Source: CAZEPJ01 sp964514105
GTDB taxonomy: Bacteria; Desulfobacterota; Desulfocorpusculales; Desulfocorpusculum
DNA length: 37,124 nucleotides
Assembly (NCBI GenBank): GCA_964514105.1
Contig: CAZEPJ010000046.1
Location: 1 to 37,124, forward strand
Reading direction: 5' to 3'
In this document: positions 15,905 through 22,482 of the stretch, piece after piece
Numbering within the stretch: position 1 is the stretch's first letter
How the letters are laid out: each line of letters opens with the position of its first letter
The notes under the pieces: generated by a model
Database searches by the model: none
What the model saw: the letters and a program-made list of their open reading frames with translations, nothing else
Told to the model about the DNA's origin: nothing
Program-made: the position numbers and the translations under genes

Positions 15905-16569
15905 GGCTTCTGGTCCTCCCTCTCTATGGTCCTGGGGCCCCGTCCCTGCTGCCGGGACCAGTCGCACGGCGGGTAGACGGCCTCCAGGGAGTCCAGACGG
16001 CCCTGGGCCTCCAGGCGCGAGACGATGAGCTGCCAGGCGCAGGGTTGGGCCGGGTCCACCTCGCAGTGGCCGCCCCTGGAGCCGCCGCAGGGCCCGTTGA
16101 AGAGCTGCTTGGCGCACCGACTGATGGGGCAGATGCCGGCGAAGCAATGGAGGCGGCACGCCCCGCACCCCCGGCAGTTCTCCACCCAGAGCCCGGCCTC
16201 CCGCGTCTCGCCCAGAAACGTGGTGTCCAGGGCCGGCAACACGGGGATGGTCGGAAAGAGGGCGGCCACGGCCTGCACCCCGGCCCCGCAGGCCAGCGAC
16301 AAGATGGCGTCGTACCGATCCACCAGCCCGGTGAGCCGGTCGATGAACTCATAGATGCACTGGCGGTCCAGGGTGATTTCGCCCACCTCCAGGTCTCGGC
16401 CCTCGGCCCGGGCAGCCATTCGGAGGGTCGAGGCCAGGAGGCCCACCTCCCGCTCCCCGCCCGCCGCGCACTCGGCCACGCAGGTGCCGCACCCCGCGAC
16501 CAGGAGCCTGGGGTATGGGGCGGCCATGGCCCGGATCTCGGCCATGGGCTTTCTCTCACCGGTGATCAT
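15901..16569 (-). CDS. metV: MetV, iron-sulfur/zinc partner of MetF
   Basis: A 222-residue protein of the methylene-tetrahydrofolate reductase C-terminal domain family. The N-terminal part has AGCGTCVAECAAGGEREV. The C-terminal cysteine-rich region runs CRGCGACRLHC, GICPISRC, NGPCGGSRGGHCEVD and PCAW, matching known MetV proteins that bind two [4Fe-4S] clusters and pass electrons to the MetF flavin. GGAGGG precedes the ATG. The start overlaps the MvhD-like gene by ATGA and the end overlaps metF by TTGA, so the three are translationally coupled. Together they form the core of a MetFV-type reductase, but no HdrA gene is present in the window. Confidence 0.9.
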   Translation of the reverse strand: MITGERKPMAEIRAMAAPYPRLLVAGCGTCVAECAAGGEREVGLLASTLRMAARAEGRDLEVGEITLDRQCIYEFIDRLTGLVDRYDAILSLACGAGVQAVAALFPTIPVLPALDTTFLGETREAGLWVENCRGCGACRLHCFAGICPISRCAKQLFNGPCGGSRGGHCEVDPAQPCAWQLIVSRLEAQGRLDSLEAVYPPCDWSRQQGRGPRTIEREDQKP

Positions 16570-17021
16570 GGCTCCCTCCTCACAGCCGCCGCCCCATCTG
16601 CTCCGGGGGGCCTCGGCCCGCCGGCGTCCCCTCCCAGGAGTCCTCGCACCAGGGTCTCGATGGTCCGGGGCCGCGGCGCGTCCACGAGGACCAGGCCAAG
16701 CCGCTCGGCATCAAGCCCGATCTCCCGGATGAGTTCCCGGGCATAGGCCAGGCGCCTGCGCACCCGGCTGTTGCCCTGGCCGTACCGGCACCCTGGTTCG
16801 GGGCATGCCAGCACCCAAACCCGGTCCGCCCCGGCCTCCAGGGCCCTCAGCAGGTGGAGGGCCTCGATGCGGCCGCTGCACGGCATGGGGTAGAAGCGCA
16901 AGCGGGGGCCCATCTCCCGCTCCAGCACGCGGCGGTTGACGTCCTCGTTGGGGTCCAGCTGCTGGCAAAAGAAGATGGCGTACGTCATCCCCGCTTCGCC
17001 TGGCCGCTCCTTAGGAAGCAT
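16566..17021 (-). CDS. MvhD-like electron-transfer protein, cysteine-poor variant
   Basis: A 151-residue protein of the MvhD/hydrogenase iron-sulfur (delta) subunit family. The core reads FYPMPCSGRIEALHLLRALEAGADRVWVLACPEPGCRYGQGN, with the family's PCSGR and GCxxGxCxxxxGN-type regions recognisable. The N-terminal CxxC of typical members is replaced by FFCQQLDPNED, leaving one cysteine there. With the cysteines in PMPCSG and ACPEPGC, four remain, enough in principle for one [2Fe-2S] cluster. GAGG lies five bases before the ATG at 17021; a second ATG at 16988 fits the family start but has no good site. First gene of the six-gene operon, about 105 bases downstream of the predicted sigma-54 transcription start. 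Confidence 0.75.
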   Translation of the reverse strand: MLPKERPGEAGMTYAIFFCQQLDPNEDVNRRVLEREMGPRLRFYPMPCSGRIEALHLLRALEAGADRVWVLACPEPGCRYGQGNSRVRRRLAYARELIREIGLDAERLGLVLVDAPRPRTIETLVRGLLGGDAGGPRPPGADGAAAVRREP

Positions 17022-17102
17022 CCTTTCCTCGATCACCCTCCCCGAGCGGGTCACGGAACCCGTCCGGGGCGCGCCGCGTGCAACGTGCCAAATGACGTGC
17101 AA

Positions 17103-17124
17103 GACCGGGGATGAACCCCCGGTC
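17103..17124 (-). other. Stable hairpin at the 5' end of the metV-glt transcript
   Basis: GACCGGGG and CCCCGGTC form a perfect eight-pair stem around a short loop. On the minus strand it falls within about two bases of the start predicted from the sigma-54 promoter. It could protect the 5' end of the long operon mRNA or be a leftover terminator of the regulatory genes upstream; no T-run follows. Confidence 0.45.
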
Positions 17125-17136
17125 CTGTCTGGCTTA

Positions 17137-17152
17137 CGCAAGGCGCGTGCCA
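17137..17152 (-). promoter_or_regulatory. Sigma-54 promoter of the MvhD-MetV-MetF-Glt operon
   Basis: On the minus strand the sequence reads TGGCACG-CGCC-TTGCG, from 17152 down to 17137. The sigma-54 (RpoN) consensus is TGGCACG-N4-TTGCA/T, so this matches at every consensus position except the last. The invariant GG and GC are exactly ten bases apart. It points at the MvhD-like gene, and the next gene upstream is an NtrC-type sigma-54 activator. Confidence 0.75.
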
Positions 17153-17238
17153 GACCCGTTGTCGCTTTCCATCAGATTGAAATGGTTGTGCTTTGGGTGT
17201 CCATGGGGGCCCGGTGGGGTTGGCGGGGAGAAGAGATC

Positions 17239-17264
17239 CTGCTCAGAACCGGGCAATCTGCTCA
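17239..17264 (-). promoter_or_regulatory. Candidate enhancer-binding sites (direct repeats)
   Basis: CTGCTCA occurs at 17239-17245 and 17258-17264 (TGAGCAG on the minus strand), 19 bases apart. They lie about 90-110 bases upstream of the sigma-54 promoter, the distance expected for binding of an NtrC-family activator. The evidence is only repetition and position. Confidence 0.3.
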
Positions 17265-17293
17265 AGAATTGGCAGGCCCCGGAAACCATGAAG

Positions 17294-18712
17294 CTACTCC
17301 CCCGGGGATCGGGCCATTCGAGCGGCGCGCATCCGGTTTCTCAGGGTGTTGCGGTTCATTCCCAGGAGCCGGGCAGCCCGACTCTGGTTCCCCTTGGCGT
17401 CGGCCAGGGCCTCGAGAACGAGCCGTCGCTCCAGCTCCTCCAGGACGTTGGGCCCTGCCCGGCCGTCCTTCAGGAGGCGATAGATCTCCCGTAGATGCCC
17501 CTGGAGTTCGGCCTCCCAGCCGGCGTCCGTGCGCGGTGGCGCCGGCTCCTCGATGGTCAGGAGGATCTCCTCCTGGGTGAGGGTGTCGCTGCGGGCCAGG
17601 ACCACGGCCCGTTTGAGCAGGTTCTCCAGCTCCCGCACGTTGCCCGGCCAGCGGTAGTCCATGAGGCGCTGGAGGGCCTCGCGGCTGATCCCTCGGACCT
17701 TCTTCCCCGTCTCTCCGGCCAGGCGGTGGAGGAAGTAGTCCACCAGGAGCGGGATGTCCTCCCGCCGCTCCCGCAGGGGCGGGAGGTGGATGCGCACCAC
17801 GTTGAGGCGATCATACAGGTCGGGCCGGAAGCGCCCCTGGGCCATGAGAAGGCCCAGTTCCCGATTGGTGGCCACGATGAGGCGCACGTCCACCTGGATG
17901 CGCTCGTTGCCCCCCAGGCGCTCGAAGGTCTGGTCCTGGAGCACCCGCAGGAGCTTGGCCTGGGTGGGCAGGGGCATGTCCCCCACCTCGTCCAGGAAGA
18001 GGGTTCCCCCATGGCATTGCTCCAGCTTGCCGATCTTGCGGTGCGCGGCCCCCGTGAAGGCCCCCCGCTCGTGGCCGAACAGCTCGCTCTCCAGGAGGTC
18101 CACGGGGATGGCCGCGCAGTTCAGGGGGAGAAACGGGTCCTCCGCCCGGCGGCTGTGATGGTAGATGGCGCGCGCCACCAGCTCCTTGCCCGTGCCCCGC
18201 TCACCCGTGAGCAGGACCGTCACCTCGGAAGGGGCCACCTGCCCGATCTGCTTGTAGACCACCCGCATGGGCTCCGAGTTCCCCACGATCCCCTCGCCCA
18301 GATCGGGCAGGTGGCCGGTCAGGGGGAAGCGGACCACCTGGCGCATGGTGCGCGACAGGGCGAGGGCGGCCTCGACCATTGCCTGGAGCTTGGGGATGTC
18401 GAAGGGCTTGGGGATGTAGTCGAACGCCCCGAACTTCATGGACTCGATGGCCGTCTGGGTGGTCACGTACGCGGTCATGATGATGATGGGCAGCTTGGGA
18501 TGGCGGGCCTTGAGGCGGCGGAGGGTCTCGAGGCCGCTCAACCCCCCCATGCGGATGTCCATGATGACCAGGTCGATGGCGTCTCCTTCCACGGCCTCCA
18601 GCGCCTCCTCCCCGCTGGCGGCGCTCAGCACCTCGATCCCCTGGCGGGCAAAGAGGCGCCGGAAGGAGTAATGGACATCCTGCTCGTCGTCGACAACCAG
18701 GACCCTAGCCAT
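17294..18712 (-). CDS. NtrC-family sigma-54-dependent response regulator
   Basis: A 472-residue three-domain activator. Receiver: residues 1-120, with acidic pocket VDDEQD and phospho-acceptor Asp52 in VIMDIRMGG. AAA+ domain: about 145-380, with Walker A GERGTGKE, the sigma-54 contact loop GAFTGA and Walker B TLFLDEVGD. Fis-type helix-turn-helix: SRAARLLGMNRNTLRNRM near the C-terminus. All motifs needed to remodel sigma-54 RNA polymerase are present. The start at 18712 is chosen because it opens the receiver domain; it overlaps the kinase stop by eight bases, marking the two as cognate partners. The only recognisable sigma-54 promoter in the neighbourhood lies downstream of this gene, so the MetFV-Glt operon is the likely target. 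Confidence 0.93.
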   Translation of the reverse strand: MARVLVVDDEQDVHYSFRRLFARQGIEVLSAASGEEALEAVEGDAIDLVIMDIRMGGLSGLETLRRLKARHPKLPIIIMTAYVTTQTAIESMKFGAFDYIPKPFDIPKLQAMVEAALALSRTMRQVVRFPLTGHLPDLGEGIVGNSEPMRVVYKQIGQVAPSEVTVLLTGERGTGKELVARAIYHHSRRAEDPFLPLNCAAIPVDLLESELFGHERGAFTGAAHRKIGKLEQCHGGTLFLDEVGDMPLPTQAKLLRVLQDQTFERLGGNERIQVDVRLIVATNRELGLLMAQGRFRPDLYDRLNVVRIHLPPLRERREDIPLLVDYFLHRLAGETGKKVRGISREALQRLMDYRWPGNVRELENLLKRAVVLARSDTLTQEEILLTIEEPAPPRTDAGWEAELQGHLREIYRLLKDGRAGPNVLEELERRLVLEALADAKGNQSRAARLLGMNRNTLRNRMRAARMARSPGE

Positions 18713-20510
18713 GGGCCTCTCCCGGCAAGGGGAGTTCCAGGGTGAATCGGGAGCCCCTGCCCAGGGTGCTCCGCACAAAGATGCTCCCCTGATGCTGCTT
18801 GAGGATCCGCTGCACCACGGCCAGCCCCAGGCCGATGCCCTCCGGCCGGAGGGACACGAAGGGCCGGAATATCTCGTGGAGCTTCTCGCGGGGGATCCCC
18901 ACCCCCGTGTCCTGCAGGGTCACCCGTACCTTCGGGGGGCCTCCTCGGGCCGCCGCCCTCCCCGTGCCCACGGTCAACCTCCCGGCCTCGCCCATGGCCT
19001 GGGCCGCATTGAGGATGAGGTTGAGGAGGGCCTGCTCCAACTGGGCCCGATCCCCGAGGATCCTGGGCAGATCCGCTGCGAAGCGCCGCACGACCCGGAT
19101 CTTCTGGCGGTCCAGCCGGTGGCGGGTGAGGGAGAGGGTGTCGTCGATGAGCTCGTGGAGGTCCAGCAGCTCCAACTCCGGCTCCCGCTGGCGGGTGATG
19201 TGGAGAAACTGCTCCACGATCCGTCCCATCTGGGCGATCTTCTGCTCGATGACCTGGGTGTCCCGCTTTCGCGGGTCCCCATCGTCAAACTCCTCGTGCA
19301 GGGAGTGGATGAGCATGCGGATGACCGTCAGGGGGTTTCGCACCTCATGGGCCACCTCGGCGGCCATCTCCCCCAGGAGCAGGAGCCGCTCGCTCTGCCG
19401 GATCCGTTCCTCGGCGGCCACCACGCTCCCGTAGAGCCGGGCGTTCTCGATGGCGATGGCCGACTGCCCGGCCAGGGCCGTGAGCAGCTCCAGTTCCTCC
19501 TGGCGAAATCGCTGGGGCCGGCCCGTGTACACGTTGAGGAGCCCCACCACCCGGTCCTGGAAGATCATGGGCACCGACAGCAGGGAAACCAGGCCCTCCT
19601 CCCGGGCCAGCCGGGAGTACTTGAACTCGGGGTGTTCCCGCACATCGGCCACGCTCAACGGGGTGCGCTCCCGCACCACCCGCCCCAGGAGGCTGTCGGC
19701 CACCTTGAGGTTGGGTTTGCGCACGTAGCTCTCGCTGGCCCCGTGGACGGCCCGGATGGAGAGCTCCTCCCCCCCCTCGTCCAGGAGCATCAGGGAGCAG
19801 AGCTTGACCTCCATGAGATCCGCGGCCTTGCGGGTGATGCGCTTGAGGACTTCGTCCAGATCCAGGGACGAGACGATGGCCTGCCCCACGGAGAAGAGGG
19901 AGGCCAGCTCCAGGGCCTTGCGCTTGACCTGGGCGTGGAGTTGGGCGTTGTGGATGACCCGGGCCGCCTGGTTGGCCAGGGCCATGAGGAGCTCCAGGTC
20001 CGTATCGTCGAAGGCATCGACCGCGGTGGAGTCCACGTTGAGGACCCCCATGACCCGCCCCTCGATGACCAGGGGGACGGCCAGCTCGCTGCGCACGTCG
20101 GCCCGGATGGGGAAATAGCGCGGGTCCCGGGTCACGTCCCGGACCAGGAGGGGCTCGCCATGCCGGGCGACCCAGCCCGTGATCCCTTCGCCCAGGCGCA
20201 GGGCCACCGCCCGGAGGAGATCCTGCCCCTCGCCGATGGCCAACTCCAGGGGGAGGGTCCCCTGCTCGGCGTCGAGCATGCGCAGGGAGCCGCTGGTGGC
20301 CCCCATGATCTGCACGGCCCCCTCCAGGACCCGGGTGATGACCTCCCGGGGCTCCATGGTGGCATTGATGAGGGAGCTGGCGTCGTACAGGATCTGCAGC
20401 TTCTCCAGCCGCTCCCGGAGCCCTCCCCCGGGGGATCCCCGCCTGGGTCGCCGGATGGAGCCGCAGCGGGCGGCCGATCTGCGGCCGGCAGTGCCCCCCG
20501 GCCCGCTCAT
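18705..20510 (-). CDS. Cytosolic histidine kinase with two GAF domains
   Basis: A 601-residue sensor kinase without membrane segments. After a basic, low-complexity start come a helix (LREKLEKL-type) and two GAF domains (about 45-190 and 205-350; the second ends with GQSAIAIENARLYG). A HisKA dimerisation helix follows with His388 in VAHEVRNPL, then an HATPase domain with NLILNAAQAM, DTGVGIP and GIGLGLAVV. GAF domains bind small molecules or sense redox through cofactors, so the signal is probably intracellular. The start at 20510 forms ATGA with the stop of the KaiC/XRE/cupin gene, and the stop overlaps the response regulator, giving a tightly coupled regulatory operon. Confidence 0.92.
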   Translation of the reverse strand: MSGPGGTAGRRSAARCGSIRRPRRGSPGGGLRERLEKLQILYDASSLINATMEPREVITRVLEGAVQIMGATSGSLRMLDAEQGTLPLELAIGEGQDLLRAVALRLGEGITGWVARHGEPLLVRDVTRDPRYFPIRADVRSELAVPLVIEGRVMGVLNVDSTAVDAFDDTDLELLMALANQAARVIHNAQLHAQVKRKALELASLFSVGQAIVSSLDLDEVLKRITRKAADLMEVKLCSLMLLDEGGEELSIRAVHGASESYVRKPNLKVADSLLGRVVRERTPLSVADVREHPEFKYSRLAREEGLVSLLSVPMIFQDRVVGLLNVYTGRPQRFRQEELELLTALAGQSAIAIENARLYGSVVAAEERIRQSERLLLLGEMAAEVAHEVRNPLTVIRMLIHSLHEEFDDGDPRKRDTQVIEQKIAQMGRIVEQFLHITRQREPELELLDLHELIDDTLSLTRHRLDRQKIRVVRRFAADLPRILGDRAQLEQALLNLILNAAQAMGEAGRLTVGTGRAAARGGPPKVRVTLQDTGVGIPREKLHEIFRPFVSLRPEGIGLGLAVVQRILKQHQGSIFVRSTLGRGSRFTLELPLPGEAHG

Positions 20511-21808
20511 GCCTTGAGGACCCATAGGAAGCGCGCCTCGGCGTCCAGGGGATTGGACCAACGCTCGGGGACCTCCCGGCGCAGGTGGATCGCGTCCCCG
20601 GGGGACATGCGGCATCCCTCCCCGCCAAGGTGCACCCACGCCTCCCCCCGGAGGAGGTAGCCCAGCTCCTCCCGCTTGTCCCGGAAAAAGTGCCCCTGCA
20701 GGTGGGCCCCGGGCTGCACCCGGATCTCGTACGCCTCCAGCCCTTGGCCCTCGGCCCAGGTGGTGAGGGCAAAGGCCACGACCTGCTCCTCGCCGAACGG
20801 CGGGAGCCGGATGGGCTCGCGCTGCTCGGGGCGGCCGATGGGGTGCGGCTCGCCAACCGGGGCCGCGGGGCACACCAGGCTGTCCAGGCTGGCATCCAGC
20901 GCCCGGGCCGCGCGCACCAGGGCGGGAAGGGACAGCAGGATCTGCTCTCCCTCCACCTGGGAGATGGTGCTGGGGGACACGCCGATGGTGCGGGCCAGCT
21001 CCACCTGGGACAGGCCCTTTTTCAGGCGCAGGGCCCTGAGGCTGGGCCCGATCCGCAGCTCGTCGCCCTGGGCGTCGCCCTGCTCCTGGAACTCCACCCG
21101 GGAGCGCCGCACATGAAAGGGCCTGGGCAGGAGGGCGCTCGATTCCTCCCGCCCCTCGGCCTTGAGCACGGTGAGGACGGGGGTGCCTTCCCGGACCTCC
21201 AAGTCGATGGCTACCTGGGTGGTGTGGTTGATCTGGGCGCGGAAGTTGGGGGTGTGGGCGCTGCGCTCCAGGATCCAGTACGCCACCGTGTCCAGCTCGA
21301 AGAGGCGGGGGCACTGGCGGGTGAAGAAGGTGAGGGTCTCCCCTTCCCCGCCCCAGAGCTGACCCATGCCCGTGAGGCTATCGAACAGGTAGCGGGTGCC
21401 GGGGGGCATCTCCTCCTCGATCTGGTTGACCACGCGGATGAAGCTCTCCGTGCGATGGGGCTCGGCAATTGCCTCGATGCGGCATCGGTACTTGGGATAC
21501 AGGGCGTCGTAGTACCCGGCGAAGAGCCCGGAGCCCTCGCCTTTCCCCCAGGTGAAGCCGTCCACGAGGATCACGTCCGGGTGGTTGACCACGCCGCCCA
21601 GCCGGGAGATGAGGGTCTTGGGGGAGCTGTTGACGGTGACCAGGACCACGCGGTGCCCCTGCCTGCGGGAGGTCTTGAGGAAGGCGGCGGAGAAGACCTC
21701 CATGAAGCTCCCCGAGTCCATGTGCCACACCACATTGTCTCCCACCCGCAACCCGCCGATGATCCGGTCCAGGGCCGTCACGCCGGAACTGACCCGCCTG
21801 ATTTCCAT
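20507..21808 (-). CDS. KaiC/RAD55-like domain fused to XRE helix-turn-helix and cupin
   Basis: A 433-residue three-part regulator. Residues 1-225 follow the KaiC/RAD55 RecA-like pattern (RVSSGVTALDRIIGG at the start, VVLVTVNSSPKTL, ILVDGFTW, YLFDSLTGM), but the ATP-binding loop reads GDNVVWHMDSGSFMEV with no GKT, so ATP hydrolysis is unlikely. Residues about 238-292 are an XRE-type helix-turn-helix (LRLKKGLSQVELARTIGVS). Residues about 335-433 are a cupin (PGAHLQGHFFRDKREELGYLL... then MSPGDAIHL), a small-molecule sensor. The ATG at 21808 has GGAGGGGG eight bases upstream and matches the KaiC start; the ATG at 21838 lies inside the predicted -10. First gene of the regulatory operon. Confidence 0.8.
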   Translation of the reverse strand: MEIRRVSSGVTALDRIIGGLRVGDNVVWHMDSGSFMEVFSAAFLKTSRRQGHRVVLVTVNSSPKTLISRLGGVVNHPDVILVDGFTWGKGEGSGLFAGYYDALYPKYRCRIEAIAEPHRTESFIRVVNQIEEEMPPGTRYLFDSLTGMGQLWGGEGETLTFFTRQCPRLFELDTVAYWILERSAHTPNFRAQINHTTQVAIDLEVREGTPVLTVLKAEGREESSALLPRPFHVRRSRVEFQEQGDAQGDELRIGPSLRALRLKKGLSQVELARTIGVSPSTISQVEGEQILLSLPALVRAARALDASLDSLVCPAAPVGEPHPIGRPEQREPIRLPPFGEEQVVAFALTTWAEGQGLEAYEIRVQPGAHLQGHFFRDKREELGYLLRGEAWVHLGGEGCRMSPGDAIHLRREVPERWSNPLDAEARFLWVLKA

Positions 21809-21836
21809 TGGGAATTCCCCCTCCAGAGGCGAGTTC

Positions 21837-21866
21837 ATCTTACCACAAGGCCTTCGGGCCTTGAAA
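21837..21866 (-). promoter_or_regulatory. Promoter of the regulatory operon with palindrome in the spacer
   Basis: On the minus strand TTTCAA (21866-21861, weak -35) is followed after 18 bases by TGG-TAAGAT, an extended -10 (21845-21837). The spacer is almost filled by the perfect seven-base inverted repeat CAAGGCC-CGAA-GGCCTTG (21863-21846). A palindrome between -35 and -10 is a classic repressor site, and the first gene encodes an XRE-type DNA-binding protein, so autoregulation is plausible. Confidence 0.5.
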
Positions 21867-21928
21867 CAGGCGGGCCCGTTTCCTGCGTGCGGTCCGGCGT
21901 GGAGGGGCCGAAGGGGGAGCCCCTCGCC

Positions 21929-22345
21929 TCACTTGCAGTCGATGAGTTCCAGGAGCACGTTGTTCATCCCCTCGGGATGGATGAATGCGAACTCGCCGTC
22001 CCGGAACGGCCGGGCCTTGTCTCCCCCGGGGGCGGGGATGAAGGGGTAGCCCCGGGACTCCAGCTCCCGGATGGCCTCTCGGGTGTTGTCCACGTGGAAG
22101 CTGATCACCATCACCCCTTCCCCGTGCCGCGCGATCCAGTTGGCCACCGGGCCGTCGGGCGTCGTGGATTCCATGAGTTCGAATCCGACCTCGCCCAGCC
22201 GGTACCTGGCCACTCGGATCTGCTCGCGTTCGTCCACGTACCGTTCGTCGGGTTGGCCCTTGCCAAGGAGCGGTTCCCAGGCCCTCCTGGCGGCGGCGAG
22301 GTCCTTCACCGCGATGCAGATGTGGTCGATCCTGTTGATCCTCAT
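21929..22345 (-). CDS. VOC-family protein, methylmalonyl-CoA epimerase-like
   Basis: A 138-residue vicinal-oxygen-chelate protein with two beta-alpha-beta-beta-beta modules. The probable metal ligands are visible: His8 in RIDHICIAV, Glu in VGFELMES, His in VMVISFHVD and Glu in NVLLELID. The length and the motifs VKDLAAARRAWEPLLG and GDKARPF match methylmalonyl-CoA and ethylmalonyl-CoA epimerases, which interconvert the 2R and 2S forms of the acyl-CoA. Related VOC proteins act on other substrates, and no mutase or carboxylase gene lies nearby to settle the point. It has its own promoter and is separated from the regulatory operon by about 120 bases. Confidence 0.75.
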   Translation of the reverse strand: MRINRIDHICIAVKDLAAARRAWEPLLGKGQPDERYVDEREQIRVARYRLGEVGFELMESTTPDGPVANWIARHGEGVMVISFHVDNTREAIRELESRGYPFIPAPGGDKARPFRDGEFAFIHPEGMNNVLLELIDCK

Positions 22346-22379
22346 GTCCCCGCCCCGGTGGGCTACCCCCAATTCCCCT

Positions 22380-22408
22380 CTTGTAGCATCCTGGGCCGTG
22401 TTTGAAAA
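22380..22408 (-). promoter_or_regulatory. Candidate promoter of the VOC gene
   Basis: On the minus strand TTTTCA (22408-22403), 17 bases and TACAAG (22385-22380), each four of six to consensus, about 35 bases before the ATG. Confidence 0.4.
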
Positions 22409-22437
22409 GCGCGGGGACAGGCCCCGCCCGGATGAGG

Positions 22438-22467
22438 GACCGGGAGGCGGCAAGGGGCCTCCCGGTC
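22438..22467 (-). terminator. Hairpin terminator after the VIT/VWA gene
   Basis: GACCGGGAGGC and GCCTCCCGGTC form a perfect eleven-pair stem with an eight-base loop, 15 bases past the stop at 22483. It is among the strongest hairpins in the window. No T-run follows on the minus strand. Confidence 0.5.
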
Positions 22468-22482
22468 GGATGATGCGACGCG

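Noticed and set aside
11825..15976. A very long open frame on the plus strand opposite the glutamate synthase and metF genes
   Set aside because: It is antisense to genes with clear conserved motifs; its translation is low-complexity (Gly/Pro/His/Arg-rich) with no domain. GC-rich DNA creates such frames opposite real genes.
17076..17091. Second sigma-54-like element (TTGGCACG on the minus strand) downstream of the main one
   Set aside because: The -24 half is perfect and GG-N10-GC is met, but the -12 half reads ACGCG instead of TTGCA, so it is probably a chance match or a minor start.
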